A DNA stretch of 64,000 nucleotides, taken from NCBI GenBank assembly GCA_000708835.1, contig DF237050.1, positions 119,919 to 183,918 on the forward strand. The letters are read 5' to 3'. The stretch comes from Klebsormidium nitens. Taxonomy: Eukaryota; Streptophyta; Klebsormidiophyceae; Klebsormidiales; Klebsormidiaceae. A model generated the notes under the pieces. The model saw only the letters and a program-made list of their open reading frames with translations. It did not search any database and was not told where the DNA came from. This document shows positions 23,331 to 34,800 of this stretch, one piece after another; within the stretch, counting starts at the first letter, position 1, and every line of letters starts with the position of its first letter. Made by a program: the position numbers and the translations under genes.

Positions 23331-24236
23331 GGCTGACCGTCCGGTAGATGCCTCTGCCAATCAGATTACTCAATCGAGGTCCTTCTCTTACGAACTTAGC
23401 ACACGGCGCCTCAGCAATCAACAGTGTGGCGGTTGCAGCCGCCCCGAAGGCAGGCTATCCGTCCGGCTTGTTCTGCCAGGTGCTTGCCTGATGGCAACAG
23501 CATCTGTGTCTTTCTAGCATTCGTTGACCTTTGAGAAGTTTCAAGGAAAAATTTGGATCATTCTACAATCTGGGGGGCCAAAGGTTTCAAGTTGCAACTT
23601 GCGCACTTCTTGCGTTCGGAAGAGCTCAATGATGTGTACATGGCTCTTCTCCAGCACCTATGCTGATTGAACCTGCGTCCTCATCCGCGAGCTTTTCGAG
23701 GCCGCCCCTGGCCCTGGCCCCTCTTCAACTTGTCGGCGTTGATGCAATGCTGCACCGCGTTCAAGTTTTGATTCCGAGTCTCAAAAGCGAGTGTGAAATG
23801 CTTTCCGGCCTTCCGTCCGATCCGAGGAGGTCCGCCGGACTGCTCCGTTCATAGTGCCAGATAACTTGGAAGCTCTAGAGACTAGAGCAAGCCAGCTGAA
23901 AATGGCTTGTCCTGAGCTACCTACTGTACATGTAGACGCAACTGAATGAGCTGAAGACGATCTGTTCGTATGCTACAGCTTGCATCGCATGAAGGGCGTC
24001 TTCTTCGGCGCTTTTTCCCTTGGCCTGAACGGTTCTTCTTGTTTGGTGGCAATGAAAGCAAGCATCCATTGCGGCGGCCCTCTTCAAGTTTTTGAATCTT
24101 GAGCAAGCCGATTTTGGATCCAGCCAGTTTGCGAGTGGCAAATCCTGGTTGCAGTCGGAACAGTTGAATATAGAGCTTCGAGTGGTGGGCTCATACTGTT
24201 TGTCACCGGAATCTCCTTGGAGGAGTTTTCGCCAAT
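23331..24236. other. Shared divergent promoter region (FO synthase / PIH1 gene)
   Basis: This 0.9 kb lies between the putative first ATG of the FO synthase (-) and the ATG of the PIH1-domain gene (+). It has no convincing coding content. Promoters and 5' leaders of both genes must lie here; no unambiguous TATA box was recognised. Confidence 0.5.
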
Positions 24237-27200
24237 ATGCCGGGGACAAAGAAAACGGACCCCCCAGCTGGGGGAGCTGAGGACATGGAGGGCATCATGG
24301 AGGCAGTGGCCCAGTATCGCCAAGCGAAGCTGCGGGGGCAGGTGGAGGCGGACCCCCAGATTGATGTGAGCTGGGACCAGGTTTCGTGCTGAGTCCATCG
24401 CATGCTGTCAGGCAGATGCGCTTTGCTGACCACTTGTAGGAGGGTGGACTTGGTGGTTTAAAAAGGGAAGAGCAGCGGGGTGTATGCACTGATTTTTGCA
24501 GTGAATAGCTGTTATTTCCTCAATTGTTCCAAAAGCTCAAGATTAAGTTTCCAGGAGGGAAAGGTAACAAGTAATCCCAAATTTGAATGGTAGTTGGGCG
24601 GGGTACATCTGATCTGCTGGGATTATACCTGTAGGTTGCCAATCAGCCCAAAACCTCCGCTTTTGCCCCTGCATTGTAGGTCACTTATGGCAGCATGCTC
24701 ATTACTGAGACGGCACGTTGAGAACTTTTCAGAAGTTTCTAGTGGCAAGTTGGAAAACTTCAATGGTGCCAAATTTCATCATCAATGACGGACGTCTTCG
24801 ATGCTTACTGAACAGAATATTTACAAGAGGTCCCATACTCTCTGCTTCGTTGACAAGGGAGCTTTGTGATGTCAGTCTCGTATTGATCAACAACGTCATT
24901 CTGGACAAACACTTCACTTCTCACCTGCAGGCAATCTGGGAGCTGATGCAGAAGGCCCAGGCAGAGGGCGTTCTGGGACAGGACTTCAAGCTGCCGAGCA
25001 GCGCCAGGGAGCCTGCCCCTCAGGCGGAGGCAGAAGAGATTACGCCGGAGCCAGGATTTGTGGTCAAGACTGCAGACGAGGAGAGGGGCGCCAAGGTCTT
25101 CATCAACGTCTGTGGCTCAGACAAGGTGAGGTTGCAATCTCTGGGGCAGTGCTTAGATCAAGCTTCAAGGCAGTCATCAGAAGACACCTCTGAAAATTGT
25201 TCCTTTGAGATGCAGAATCAAAGTTAAGACTTCGTCGGAACACAAAACAAGCACCTCATGTGACACCGGTGTATCAGGTGCTTTTCAACTTAGAACTTCG
25301 CGTCTGTCAAAGTGTGAAAGCATCGATCAGTTCCTTGCAACATGAGAGGGCCGCCTTCTTTCACACGCTTCTTACATCCGTCGAAATCGGCTACCATGCT
25401 TGTTTCATCTCAGACCATGGCCTTCCGGGTTGCAGGTAGCCGCGCCTGGTGATTGGAAAAATGGTGTCCCCAAGGAAGTCGAAGAAGCGATGGGGGAGCT
25501 TGATGGGGATCCAAACATGCCAACGTCCACGAGCATTGACGAGACGCTGCGCTTCCCACTCAGCCTCTCCGATCCATTCACATCAACCGACAAGGGTGAG
25601 CCTTCATTCACACACGATTTCAACTTCATCCTTTCCACCGAATCATCCCTCTCCAAGAGAGCATTTGGCCCAGATTTTGGGTTGCCATGGCAAACAAGGA
25701 CCACATGCCGACTGTAAGGTCTCTTCACCGATCAACAGCCGGAGTCTTAGTATCAGGGCATGTCTTATGACGCCCACTTGTCGCGTTGTAACGTGTCATT
25801 TTTAATGACCGTTTCACTCCTTTCTCGTCGGGCCAATATCAGAAAATCAGTATGCCTCCGTGTAGCGTTTCGTGGCGTCTAAGTGTGACTTGAAATATAG
25901 ACGTGCTCAAGGCGTAAGATCGGGAAACTTCCGGTGAACCAGTTTGAGGGGGCTTGTAAATTATGCATTTTACTATATTGCCTGGCCGAACCTAGTCATT
26001 ATTTAGACTCTCAATCGGCAACACGAGAATTCCCATTTGGAAAGGGTCCCACTGACGGGTTCTGCTTAATCTAGCCCTTGCTTGTAGCACAATCTCGTCA
26101 GCATGTTGAGCTGTTCTGCCGACTCATTTTCGAGCATGCAATGCATAGTCGCCCAAAGGAGACTCTCACCTTGCTCTCAAAGTTTTTTGAGCCTACTCCA
26201 AACATCAGTGCTCGGCGCTTCCGCAGGCGGCGCTGAGTGCACCGTATACGACATCGTTCTCAACTCCGAGGTGGTGAAGAACGCCAAGTTGCCGGGCCCT
26301 CTTGCGCGCCGCTTGAAAACGTTTCTGGTGGAGCTGTGCATGGGCTGGGTGGCGCACAAGCACGGCGTGCGGCTGGACCCCAAGTACAAGCTGCCCCGCT
26401 CTAGTTACAAGGGCGACGGGCGGGCCAAGCACCGGATACGCGCTGAGACCAAGCCGCTTATCCAGGAAGTGGCGGGTAAGGCGGGGAGTCTTCCGTTATA
26501 TTTTAGAATCGTAAGGCAGTGAACCATGAAGGGCTCATTTGCTCTATGTGGGAGCTCGTAAAGGAACGGGTACCTTGAGGACGGGCGGCATCTCTCCTTA
26601 CAGTTGCGCCGCCTAGGATGAGTAATGCTCAGAGAGGAAAAGCACCTGTCTCCATTTTGACTGACGTGGACTTTGCAGGCGTCTCTCTGTTTGCCTTTGA
26701 CTTGAGACTCTGATCGTGTCTCCTGACGAGCGTGCCGATTTTCTGTGCGCAGGCTCCGACGACGATCGGCCTAGCTTTGGTTTGGGGTTCGACCAGAAGG
26801 CGCGGGCCAAACCCGTAGCACCCCGCACAGACGCAGCCTCCGAACCCTCGAGACCCGGCTCAACGGCTCAGGCGGAAGCATCGCTACCAACTCCAGACTT
26901 CTCTGTCGAGTATGAAGGCCGACCCGTCGAAGCGACAACAGTGACGGTCAACTTGCCCGCTATTGTGAGTGGGCCTGGGGACGGGCTCTACTTTTTCGCT
27001 AAGTTCTTGAATTGGTCATCGATTTCAAAATCGGTCATTGCTCGCACATCGACCTCAGAATGGGGACCGACTCGACATCTTATTCCAGCCTGATGGCTTC
27101 CTTCAAGTAGCTCTCGATTACCAAGATTACTTGGCTGTGCGCTCTTGTTAAACAATGGTACCCATGGGATGGCGACTCTACAAAACTTCTTCGAGAGTAC

Positions 27201-28405
27201 TTGGAACCGCCACATTTTGCGCGGTTTCGAACAACCGCTTCTTACCTCTTACGCTTTCAATCGTTCATGAAAAGTTTTCTCTGGATTCTCATCTTTCTGG
27301 CTGAACGTGTGCAGAGTACAGCAGATGGCTTGAGGGTGGAGCTTGCCGCTGGCGAGCTTCGAGTACATGTGCCGTCCATATACGCTCCTGCCACAGTAAG
27401 TTCAACGACAGCTGAGCAGAAGTTGGAAAGAGGATGTCACCACTTTAGCTCCTCAGTGGACGACGTGGTAAGAGTTCATAAATTGTGGCACAATTTGTGG
27501 CAGAACGGCAGACGATCTCGAGGGCACGCCAAGTTTTGCCCGTGACTCTTCGGCTTGTTTTCTGCAATGTTCTCCGGCACTTTGACAGGCCAAAAGCAGT
27601 CCTTCATCGGGAACTTACTACGCACGATGATGGATTTGGTTATCTGCGTTGGGGTGACAATTCCAATATACCAGCACCGAGTGTCGCTTGTACCTCGTGA
27701 AATGAAACCTGGCTATGTCGATTCAGAGGAGTTAGGATGAATCCGGTTTAAGTTGTGTTCAATTGCGTTTGCTGAAGATTTCTTACTTCTTTGCAGATCC
27801 CCCTCCACTTTCCGACGGATCCAAAGCGCGTCGAGGTCACCTTTGACGAATCCAAGCGGCAACTGCGGATACGGCTGCCTTTTGGGCCGTACCGAGACTT
27901 GTTCAAGGTAAGACCGCCATGCTCGTCCCCTCAGAGACGGCTGAATTCTGGATTCGTGTCGTGATTTGTGGTGCCTCATCTCGTCGATGCTGCGAATGCT
28001 CCTTATCTTCGCAAGGACGAGATTTCGTCTGGGTACGGTCGACATTATACTGCGATTTAGACGTGTCCGCATATTGTAGTCGACAGAACTTGGTCCGTCT
28101 ACAAGTTCCACAGCACTTTACCGTGCTGCTACAAGACAGAAACGCATGCTTTACAAAGTCACCCCTTAGGACTGGGCCGATCCAGCTGCTGGTTTGTTTG
28201 AATGTTTGGCAGCGCTGAGCAACCTTTTTGCACGATAAGGCCACATTCAGCAAGAGGCCGTTGTGTTCGCACAGGATTATGTATGCTGCTGATTACTAAT
28301 TCTCTTGCCTCTCGTCATCTGCAGGAGCTCAAAAGGGCGGCGCCTCATTCCTTAGCCTCCTTGGATTTCCGGACCAAGAAGTCCGTGTTAGATATCGACA
28401 TTTAA
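24237..28405 (+). CDS. PIH1-domain co-chaperone (PIH1D1/R2TP or dynein-assembly type)
   Basis: Exons 24237-24365, 24931-25125, 25436-25595, 26227-26475, 26753-26964, 27315-27395, 27797-27907 and 28325-28405 give 405 residues; all junction phases agree. The PIH1 domain spans about residues 80-245: GAKVFINVCGSDK, LRFPLSLSDP, then a GAECTVYDIVLNSEVVK stretch and KTFLVELCMGWVAHKHGVRL. After an acidic/proline linker a CS/p23-like beta domain follows (VTVNLPAI, LRVELAAGELRVHVPSIY, VEVTFDESKRQLRIRLPFGP). PIH1 plus CS is the architecture of PIH1D1 in the HSP90-R2TP complex (box C/D snoRNP, PIKK and polymerase assembly) and of its cytoplasmic dynein-assembly relatives. I cannot decide between these from sequence alone. 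The ATG chosen is the first in frame, and exon 1 reads MPGTKKTDPPAGG. Confidence 0.88.
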
Positions 28406-29497
28406 TATCACCGCCTAAACATACGCAATTCAGGCCAGCTCATTGTGCCAACGTCATCGGAAATTATACGTACGGTCTTTGAAGTTCAGGTGAAGGCTCC
28501 TGGTGAATTGAATTCATGGACTGGTGTGTGTTTGCATGCAAGTCGTACTCTTCTCCCAGCAATCGATCGAAGCATGTGGCAGTCGGAACCATCACCGCAA
28601 TAATAATATATGGCAATGGATGATTTTCGAGGTTATATGCATATAACTTGGTATCTGCTGCATATGCGCTTTCCGGTCACCGCAGCTGGGATGACCCTCG
28701 AATTGACCATGGCAATGTTACATGATAGGTACATGCGCGCCTGTGCGGAGCGCTTTGTCATGAGTTAACAAGCTCGCAGTGACTCCAGCCTATAGAGTGA
28801 ACACTGGTAATACGACATGGGCTGAGCGCATATACGCAGTTGAACTGCTATGCTTGACCAACCGCAGAACATGATTGCAATTAATCAATCTGCATGCATG
28901 CAGGCCGGGCCCATGCTTTGCATGAAAATTGTGCATATTCTGATCGATACCTAGATAATTCGCTGCAGTGGCGCAGCGTGGCTAGCTGTCGAAACCTTCT
29001 AGCTAGAATATGCATCATACTGTAGCTATACGAGCCTCACATGGCATGGATGTATGTCACCAATTGCGCAACTCAATTGTTGATCGGGCCGCGGGCTAGC
29101 ACCGCAAATACAGAACATCTTAAGTGTTGGAGTTGGCCCAGGGATTAAGTTACACGGAAGCCAGCCAGACAATACTTGTACCCATGCAAAGACATGTAGG
29201 TAGCTTTACATCGATCAACCCGCCAAATCAACCATTGAAGTGTTTGACTACGACTTGATTAAGCGACTTGCATTGCAACTTTCTCGGAAAGTGCTCGTGG
29301 CAATGGGCCAATTGTCGAAACACCAAAAGAACCTTCAACCCACACCTTCCATACCAGTTTAAAAATATAAGGCTGCTATGCGATGCACTTAGGAGCTAGG
29401 CTAATCTTGTGACCACTTTCAATCTAACTTTGACCTTCTGATAGGATTTGATAAAAGCAATTCGCGCGCGCATTGGAACGTTAAGATACAGATCTCA
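28406..29497. other. Convergent intergenic spacer, no gene recognised
   Basis: This AT-rich 1.1 kb lies between the PIH1 stop and the phosphatase stop. It carries many short palindromic words such as tgcatgcatgca and catatg, but no ORF or RNA gene that I can support. Confidence 0.6.
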
Positions 29498-31394
29498 TCA
29501 GGAGATATCACGATCAGCCTGTTGAATGGCTGGAGTCGGCTCAAGCCGCTTCTCAGACGCCCTTTCAGACGCCCTTTCCGCTAAGAGCATTCCCTCATAC
29601 CGTCTCAGTTGTTCGATGAACCCGGGATTGGGACTCATGATGGGCCGTTTCTCTCGAAGTCTTGCCAGTGCTTCGTCCATAGAAATGGAGTGCTGCTTCA
29701 TGAGGACAGCTGTGGCAACACTGATACTGCGGACAGAAGCACTTTAGAGTCAAACTTCTGCATTTGGAACCTTCCTGACGAAGTTTTGTTAGGTCTGGAA
29801 ACAAGCAGCTTTCTCAAGGCCAGATGAAATCCATTCTCCACATCGATGATCCGCCAGAACATTGGCAAAACACATGCCGTCATCATTGTTGATGTCAGCT
29901 TTTCAAGATAAACATCCATCTCCAAATGCGAGTTTACAGCAGACGTCAGGATGAAGGAGGAATCCACCTTCTGCAGAGGCGAATATGGATCCGGTTGAGT
30001 CTTGACTAAGATTGGGCATACACCGTTGCTTGTTTGATCACACGTTGATCAGCAACGGTCCTAAACGGAAGTTTGGCCAATCAGTGTTTTCTGATCATAG
30101 CAAACAACAGAGTTTGGCAATGCAGATTCATTGAACGAAAAAGTATTGAATTCGGCTCGTCTTGAGTGGGATGCAAACAGAAAGAACCCGCTCAGAGAGG
30201 AAACTGGATTGACTGGTTGAGTGCAAGGGACAGCTTACCTCCTGGATCTACCAGCAAAACAGTGGACTAACACCCTGCCCCCCTCTTCTCGGGCTTTGGT
30301 TACAAACTCTATGGCTGGGTCCAGGTGAACCAGGAGGCTCGCTTGGGTGGTGTCCATGACTGCACAAAGAGAGTGTTCTTTCCCCCCATCAGGAAAAAGA
30401 GCGCAAGCAATGTTGTCAAATTGCTGCTCCAAAAGACCTTTTTATTTAGCCCTTCTTTCGGCTTCTCAAAACACTCTGGGCACCATACCTTCAAACCTGA
30501 CAGCTGATACAAAGACGGAAACTTGATGGTGATGGAAGTTATGTTTTAAAGCGGAAGGGGTTTGCCTTACTTCGAATTTGGTGGTGCGTGTACTCCGTTG
30601 GGAAAGGGCTCTCCCACTGGGCCATCACGCAGACGATGTGGGTAATCCCCAGCCTATCCAGCGCCTCCTTGTTGCAAGCTGCTCCCACGGACCCAACATA
30701 GAGGCCCTGTACAAAGCAAAACTTAAAGGGTGACCTGGATTGATATAGCAGGGAAGGCATGGAGAGGGAGCCACTCTTTATCTATAGATACTGCCTGTTT
30801 CGACCTCACTGCAGATTTCTTGAGATCTTTATTGTCTTGGGTCAGAACGTGAGTCTTTCTTTCAGGTTGACGCAACGCAGTGACACTTCAAGTAGTCTAG
30901 TGCTCAGAAAGCTGTTAACTAGGATAGACACCTGCACCTGCCCTGACTTGGGAAGGAACGTCGTCAGTTGCGCAGACGGTGTAAGTGATTTCATGCAGGC
31001 GGTGGCACACGCTTGGTCTACATTTCAAGGGATCAGAAGACAGTCACAAGTCACGATCAGGCAGAATACAATTCTGTCAGGCATATAGCTGATTCTGCAA
31101 CTTCAATCTTGTACAATTTCAACTCATATAGCTGATGGTTTCATACCGTACAATCCTGAATGTACCTAACGCTGTACATTATTTAAGTCCGATTGTTTGC
31201 CCGTTCACCTCTTCGATCAAAATTGGCTCGCTGTCCAGCTTCATGGCCGCTACAGTGGCGACAGCCGAGCTCAGCTTCTCGGCGCGCTGCTCATCTTTGC
31301 TGTCATTTTGACGGGCAGGCTGGGGTGCCAGAGTTGGCAGAGAGTCTGCGCTGAAGGCGGTGTCCGTTCTCTCCACATAAGTAGACAGTACCAT
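29498..31394 (-). CDS. Dual-specificity protein phosphatase (DSP family)
   Basis: Minus-strand exons 31394-31209, 30706-30571, 30359-30239 and 29726-29498 give 223 residues with matching phases. The order is ILIEE|GLYVGSVGAACNKEAL at the family's N-terminal motif, LGITHIVCVM, general-acid Asp110 (MDTTQ), the P-loop VLVHCFAGRSRS with catalytic Cys141 and Arg147, then ATAVLMK, LREKRPIMSPNPGFIEQL and a C-terminal tail. This is the compact plant DsPTP1-type phosphatase, which removes phosphate from Tyr and Thr/Ser, often on MAP kinases; the actual substrate is not visible. The tail includes two ERAS units caused by a 12-bp duplication. The first 62 residues are acidic/serine-rich and end in VAAMKLDSEPILIEE; the start is the first ATG of that open frame and could be extended by an unseen upstream exon. 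Confidence 0.88.
29553..29576. repeat. Two tandem 12-bp units in the phosphatase 3' exon
   Basis: tcagacgccctt is repeated twice without interruption. On the minus strand each unit encodes Glu-Arg-Ala-Ser-type residues (ERAS), so the duplication is in frame and adds four residues to the C-terminal tail. Confidence 0.8.
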
Positions 31395-31893
31395 CTTCTG
31401 ACATCAGCAGCAGTTGGAGGTGCTACGCTACCAAAGTACCTAGCTGTTCTCTGAGCTTCCCTTGCGCAATGCCAATGCTGCCTGTCGCCCTGCAAGTTGG
31501 ACACCAGAAATGCCATTCCTAGCGTCCCCTCGGGCTCTGGCATTTAAATTAGGTTTAAGATGTGGGCCCAAGGTCAGACTGGGTCAGACCAGTCTTTTGA
31601 TGAAAACGCCAGAGTGTCACCAGCCTCGATGAGCTTGCAGGGGCAGCACAACGCCGTTCGATGCCTGAAGCCGTCTCCTTGAACGGCTCACCTTTTGGCA
31701 GTCTATTGGCTTGACGGTGTTCATATCGAGATCATTTCTAACACTGCCCCGAGGTTCAGCAAACTGAGGATAACCTAGTCCGACCCTAATAATAGTCGTC
31801 TACCCCCAATGGCAATGGGCCCAAATGTGAAATTTGCAATTTGCAAGAACTTGAAGTTGAAGGGGCGCAGCTCGTCTAAGGCAGCTCACATCC
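31395..31893. other. Divergent spacer between phosphatase and dioxygenase genes
   Basis: About 0.5 kb separates the two divergent start codons. Overlapping minus-strand frames (for example up to 31543) have no family match. Both promoters are expected here; no clear core element was recognised. Confidence 0.5.
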
Positions 31894-34800
31894 ATGGACA
31901 GTTCGTCCTCAGATAGTGAACTTGAGGGGTTTACTGTTGCTCTGATCAAAGGTCTGATGATAGAACGAGCGGCTGAGCTGAGAGGTGCAGCATCAGATGC
32001 ACAAGCAATGGAGGGGGTGAACGAAATCAACGCAGCTGAAAATGTGACAGAGGACGAGGAAGATTTCGAGGATTCTGAGGGTGAAGACGAGTATGAAGAA
32101 GATCAGGAAGATGAAGAGGAGTGGGTCGAAGTTGAATCAGGATCAGAGTAAGGAATGCAATGAACATTTAACAATTTGCAGTAACATTGACACCACCCAA
32201 TTGTATACATACTGATATAAAGGCTGCTTGTAATTTCTGCCTTGCATACTTTCTCTGATGGACTTTCTAGCTCATGTGACAATGCTGCCCAATGACTTCG
32301 CAAACTTCTCAATCTAGTTTGAGACCACACCACCAGTTGCATCATGAAGGTTGCTGTAGTTTCACCCCCTTTGAAATTTGTCTTTTGCTGGTGGTATGTT
32401 GGGATTGCTCGATGAGGCCCCTCCTTGCTCTCGGAGCAGTTTCTGGGGATAAGATGCGGTCTCCTGCATTACAGATGGTGTGTATTTAGATCTGGCCTTC
32501 AGTGGCTCACTCCTGTTTATGGAGCCTTTGTTGGAGAGAAAAGACAAGTGATGGGCTTTTTTTTGACAAAAGCCCATCACTCCCCAGTACAGGTTGCCAA
32601 AAGCATAAAAGGACCTCAAATCTGGTTCAAAAAGTAGACACCAGAGATCAAATTGTAGAATACCAGTCAGAGTGGAAGTGGTACATAAGTTCTCGTCAAA
32701 ACAATCCTGGCAGGGTGAATTTTCAAGCAGAGGTGCAGACCATGAAGTGTCTGACCTCCAGCAATAGATTGGTCCAGATTCAAAGTGACGCAGGATATGA
32801 ACTTCGAATCACAAGCAGAAAAGGGCTCCGGAAACGCTTTGAAATGTTTCTGGTACTTTGTTGGACAAACAGGCATGGCAATTGTAGGACAACACGTGCA
32901 TAACAGTTGGACCAAAATCCCTGATTCCCAGAATTTGCTGCCCTCAGGGGACCCTGCACAGAGGAGGAGTACCGGGAGGAGCTTCTCTTTGCGCTTACAA
33001 ATGCTGAGAGGTCCGGCAGCTTCTGTGCTGAAGGAACACTGAAGATGTTCAACCCTCCAGGGCTTGAGGTTGCCAGGCTGGGCCCCATTGGCCTCCCCCT
33101 CACTGCCACACAAGCCAAGGAGCTAGCCAAAGTTTGTTCTCAGGCCCCGTTCGGACGCAGGTGAGTAAGACCCTGATCTGTGTCCTGCAGATCAGAATTG
33201 AGTGATATTTCCTTCAGGCATTAGATTGCTTGAACGAATCGTCCATGATTGGACAAAGGTGTCTTACCTGGCAGTCGGAAGTCATTAGGTATTCCGATTT
33301 TGAACTGCCAATCAGGCAAGAATGGATGGAGTGATCTCGAGACGAAGCATCAGAAGTACAAATCACTCTCAACATTACGAATTGCAGCGCTTCTCAGAAG
33401 ATGTGTTCTTCTGACATAGCCCACAGATCCAACGGATAGAACAGAATTTTGAATGTCATGTGGTTGCTCTTGAATTGCCCTTTTTACTCGTTCCAGGGGA
33501 CTACATTGGAAACACCATGACTGGTTGACAAATGCAGTGACAATGAGGAACTGACCCAAAACGTGCTGAGGCAGATATACAACTGATGCAGCCAGCCTTG
33601 AAGCAGGGAGCAATGGATGTGTGTGACAGAACAGACCCACTTTCCTTTTCTCTCTGCAACTGTTGAGCACAAAAGACGGAACCTTTACAACTCTAGGAAG
33701 ATCGTTTTGCGAAGATCTCAACCTCGAAGTCTTGGGCCGTTTAACCTTGGCGTTCCTTGCAAATTTCCTTCGTGTCTCTCTTTGAGGGCTGGTGCGTTTA
33801 TTCTGTTGCAGGGAGGCGACCGTGTATGACACGTCCGTCCGCCGGTGCCTGCAGCTGTCTCCCGACCAGTTCCGTCTGCAGGGACCAGACTGGGCGGCCC
33901 AGCTTCAGCGCCTGGTCAACACCGAAATCAAGCGTGGCCTGGGGGTTCCGGAGAATCTGAAAGTCGTGCCCCAACTCTACAAGCTTCTTCTGTACGAGCC
34001 GGGGAGCTTCTTCACGCAGCATCGGGACTCGGAGAAGGAGGACGGCATGTTCGGGACTCTATCCGTGGTATTGCCGTCCGCGCACAAAGGAGGTGAGTCG
34101 CTAAAAACCGGAATACTGGGATCAAGTTGGTTATCGGGATTTCAATCCAGTCTGTAACAAGCCGAAAGTGCACTGTTCTAGATTTAGAGCGACATCAAGC
34201 TGAGAGTCCGCTTGGAATCTTGACACCGTTGGTGCAACCACTGCATCCTTTCTGGGCCTGGTCGACTCGAGACAACATCAATGTAATTTCCGCACCTGTA
34301 GAGACTTGCGTTTGCACTTGTGAGGTCCTTGGGCGCAACTGTAAACGGTAAACTTTCAAGAGAAATTGACATGCTGACAGCAAGAAGAATGCGTACCACC
34401 GTAATGCAGAGTACGTTGCCACGAAAAATATTTTAAGGAGATTTGCGGCACCTTGATTCGTCTCCCATCGGGAACCAGCCTTAACCCCGCCGAAAATACA
34501 ATACGATCTGGATTGAATGGCTCCCTCTCGCGTTAATGAACGCCAACGGAACCCAATGGTTTGCATGGACTTGACAAAGTCGTGATCTTTCAACTCCTTC
34601 TCATTGCCTAGGCGAGTTGATAGTGCGCCACGCGGGCCGCGAGGACGTCCTCGACTTTGCGTCGCGGTGCATGTACCACGTCCACTGGGCCGCATTCTAC
34701 GCCGACCGCGAGCACGAGATCCTGCCCGTCAAGTCCGGCCACCGCCTGGTGCTGGTCTACAACCTGGTCGCGCAGGGGCCCGTGGGAGAACTAGAGCCGG

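Noticed and set aside
31965-32151. Free-standing 85-residue acidic gene
   Set aside because: Its stop codon overlaps a strong gtaagg donor, and phase plus family sequence tie it to the dioxygenase gene as exon 1.
32502-32903. 133-codon frame in intron 1 of the dioxygenase gene
   Set aside because: It overlaps the hairpin, has no codon bias or motif, and the flanking exons join cleanly around it.
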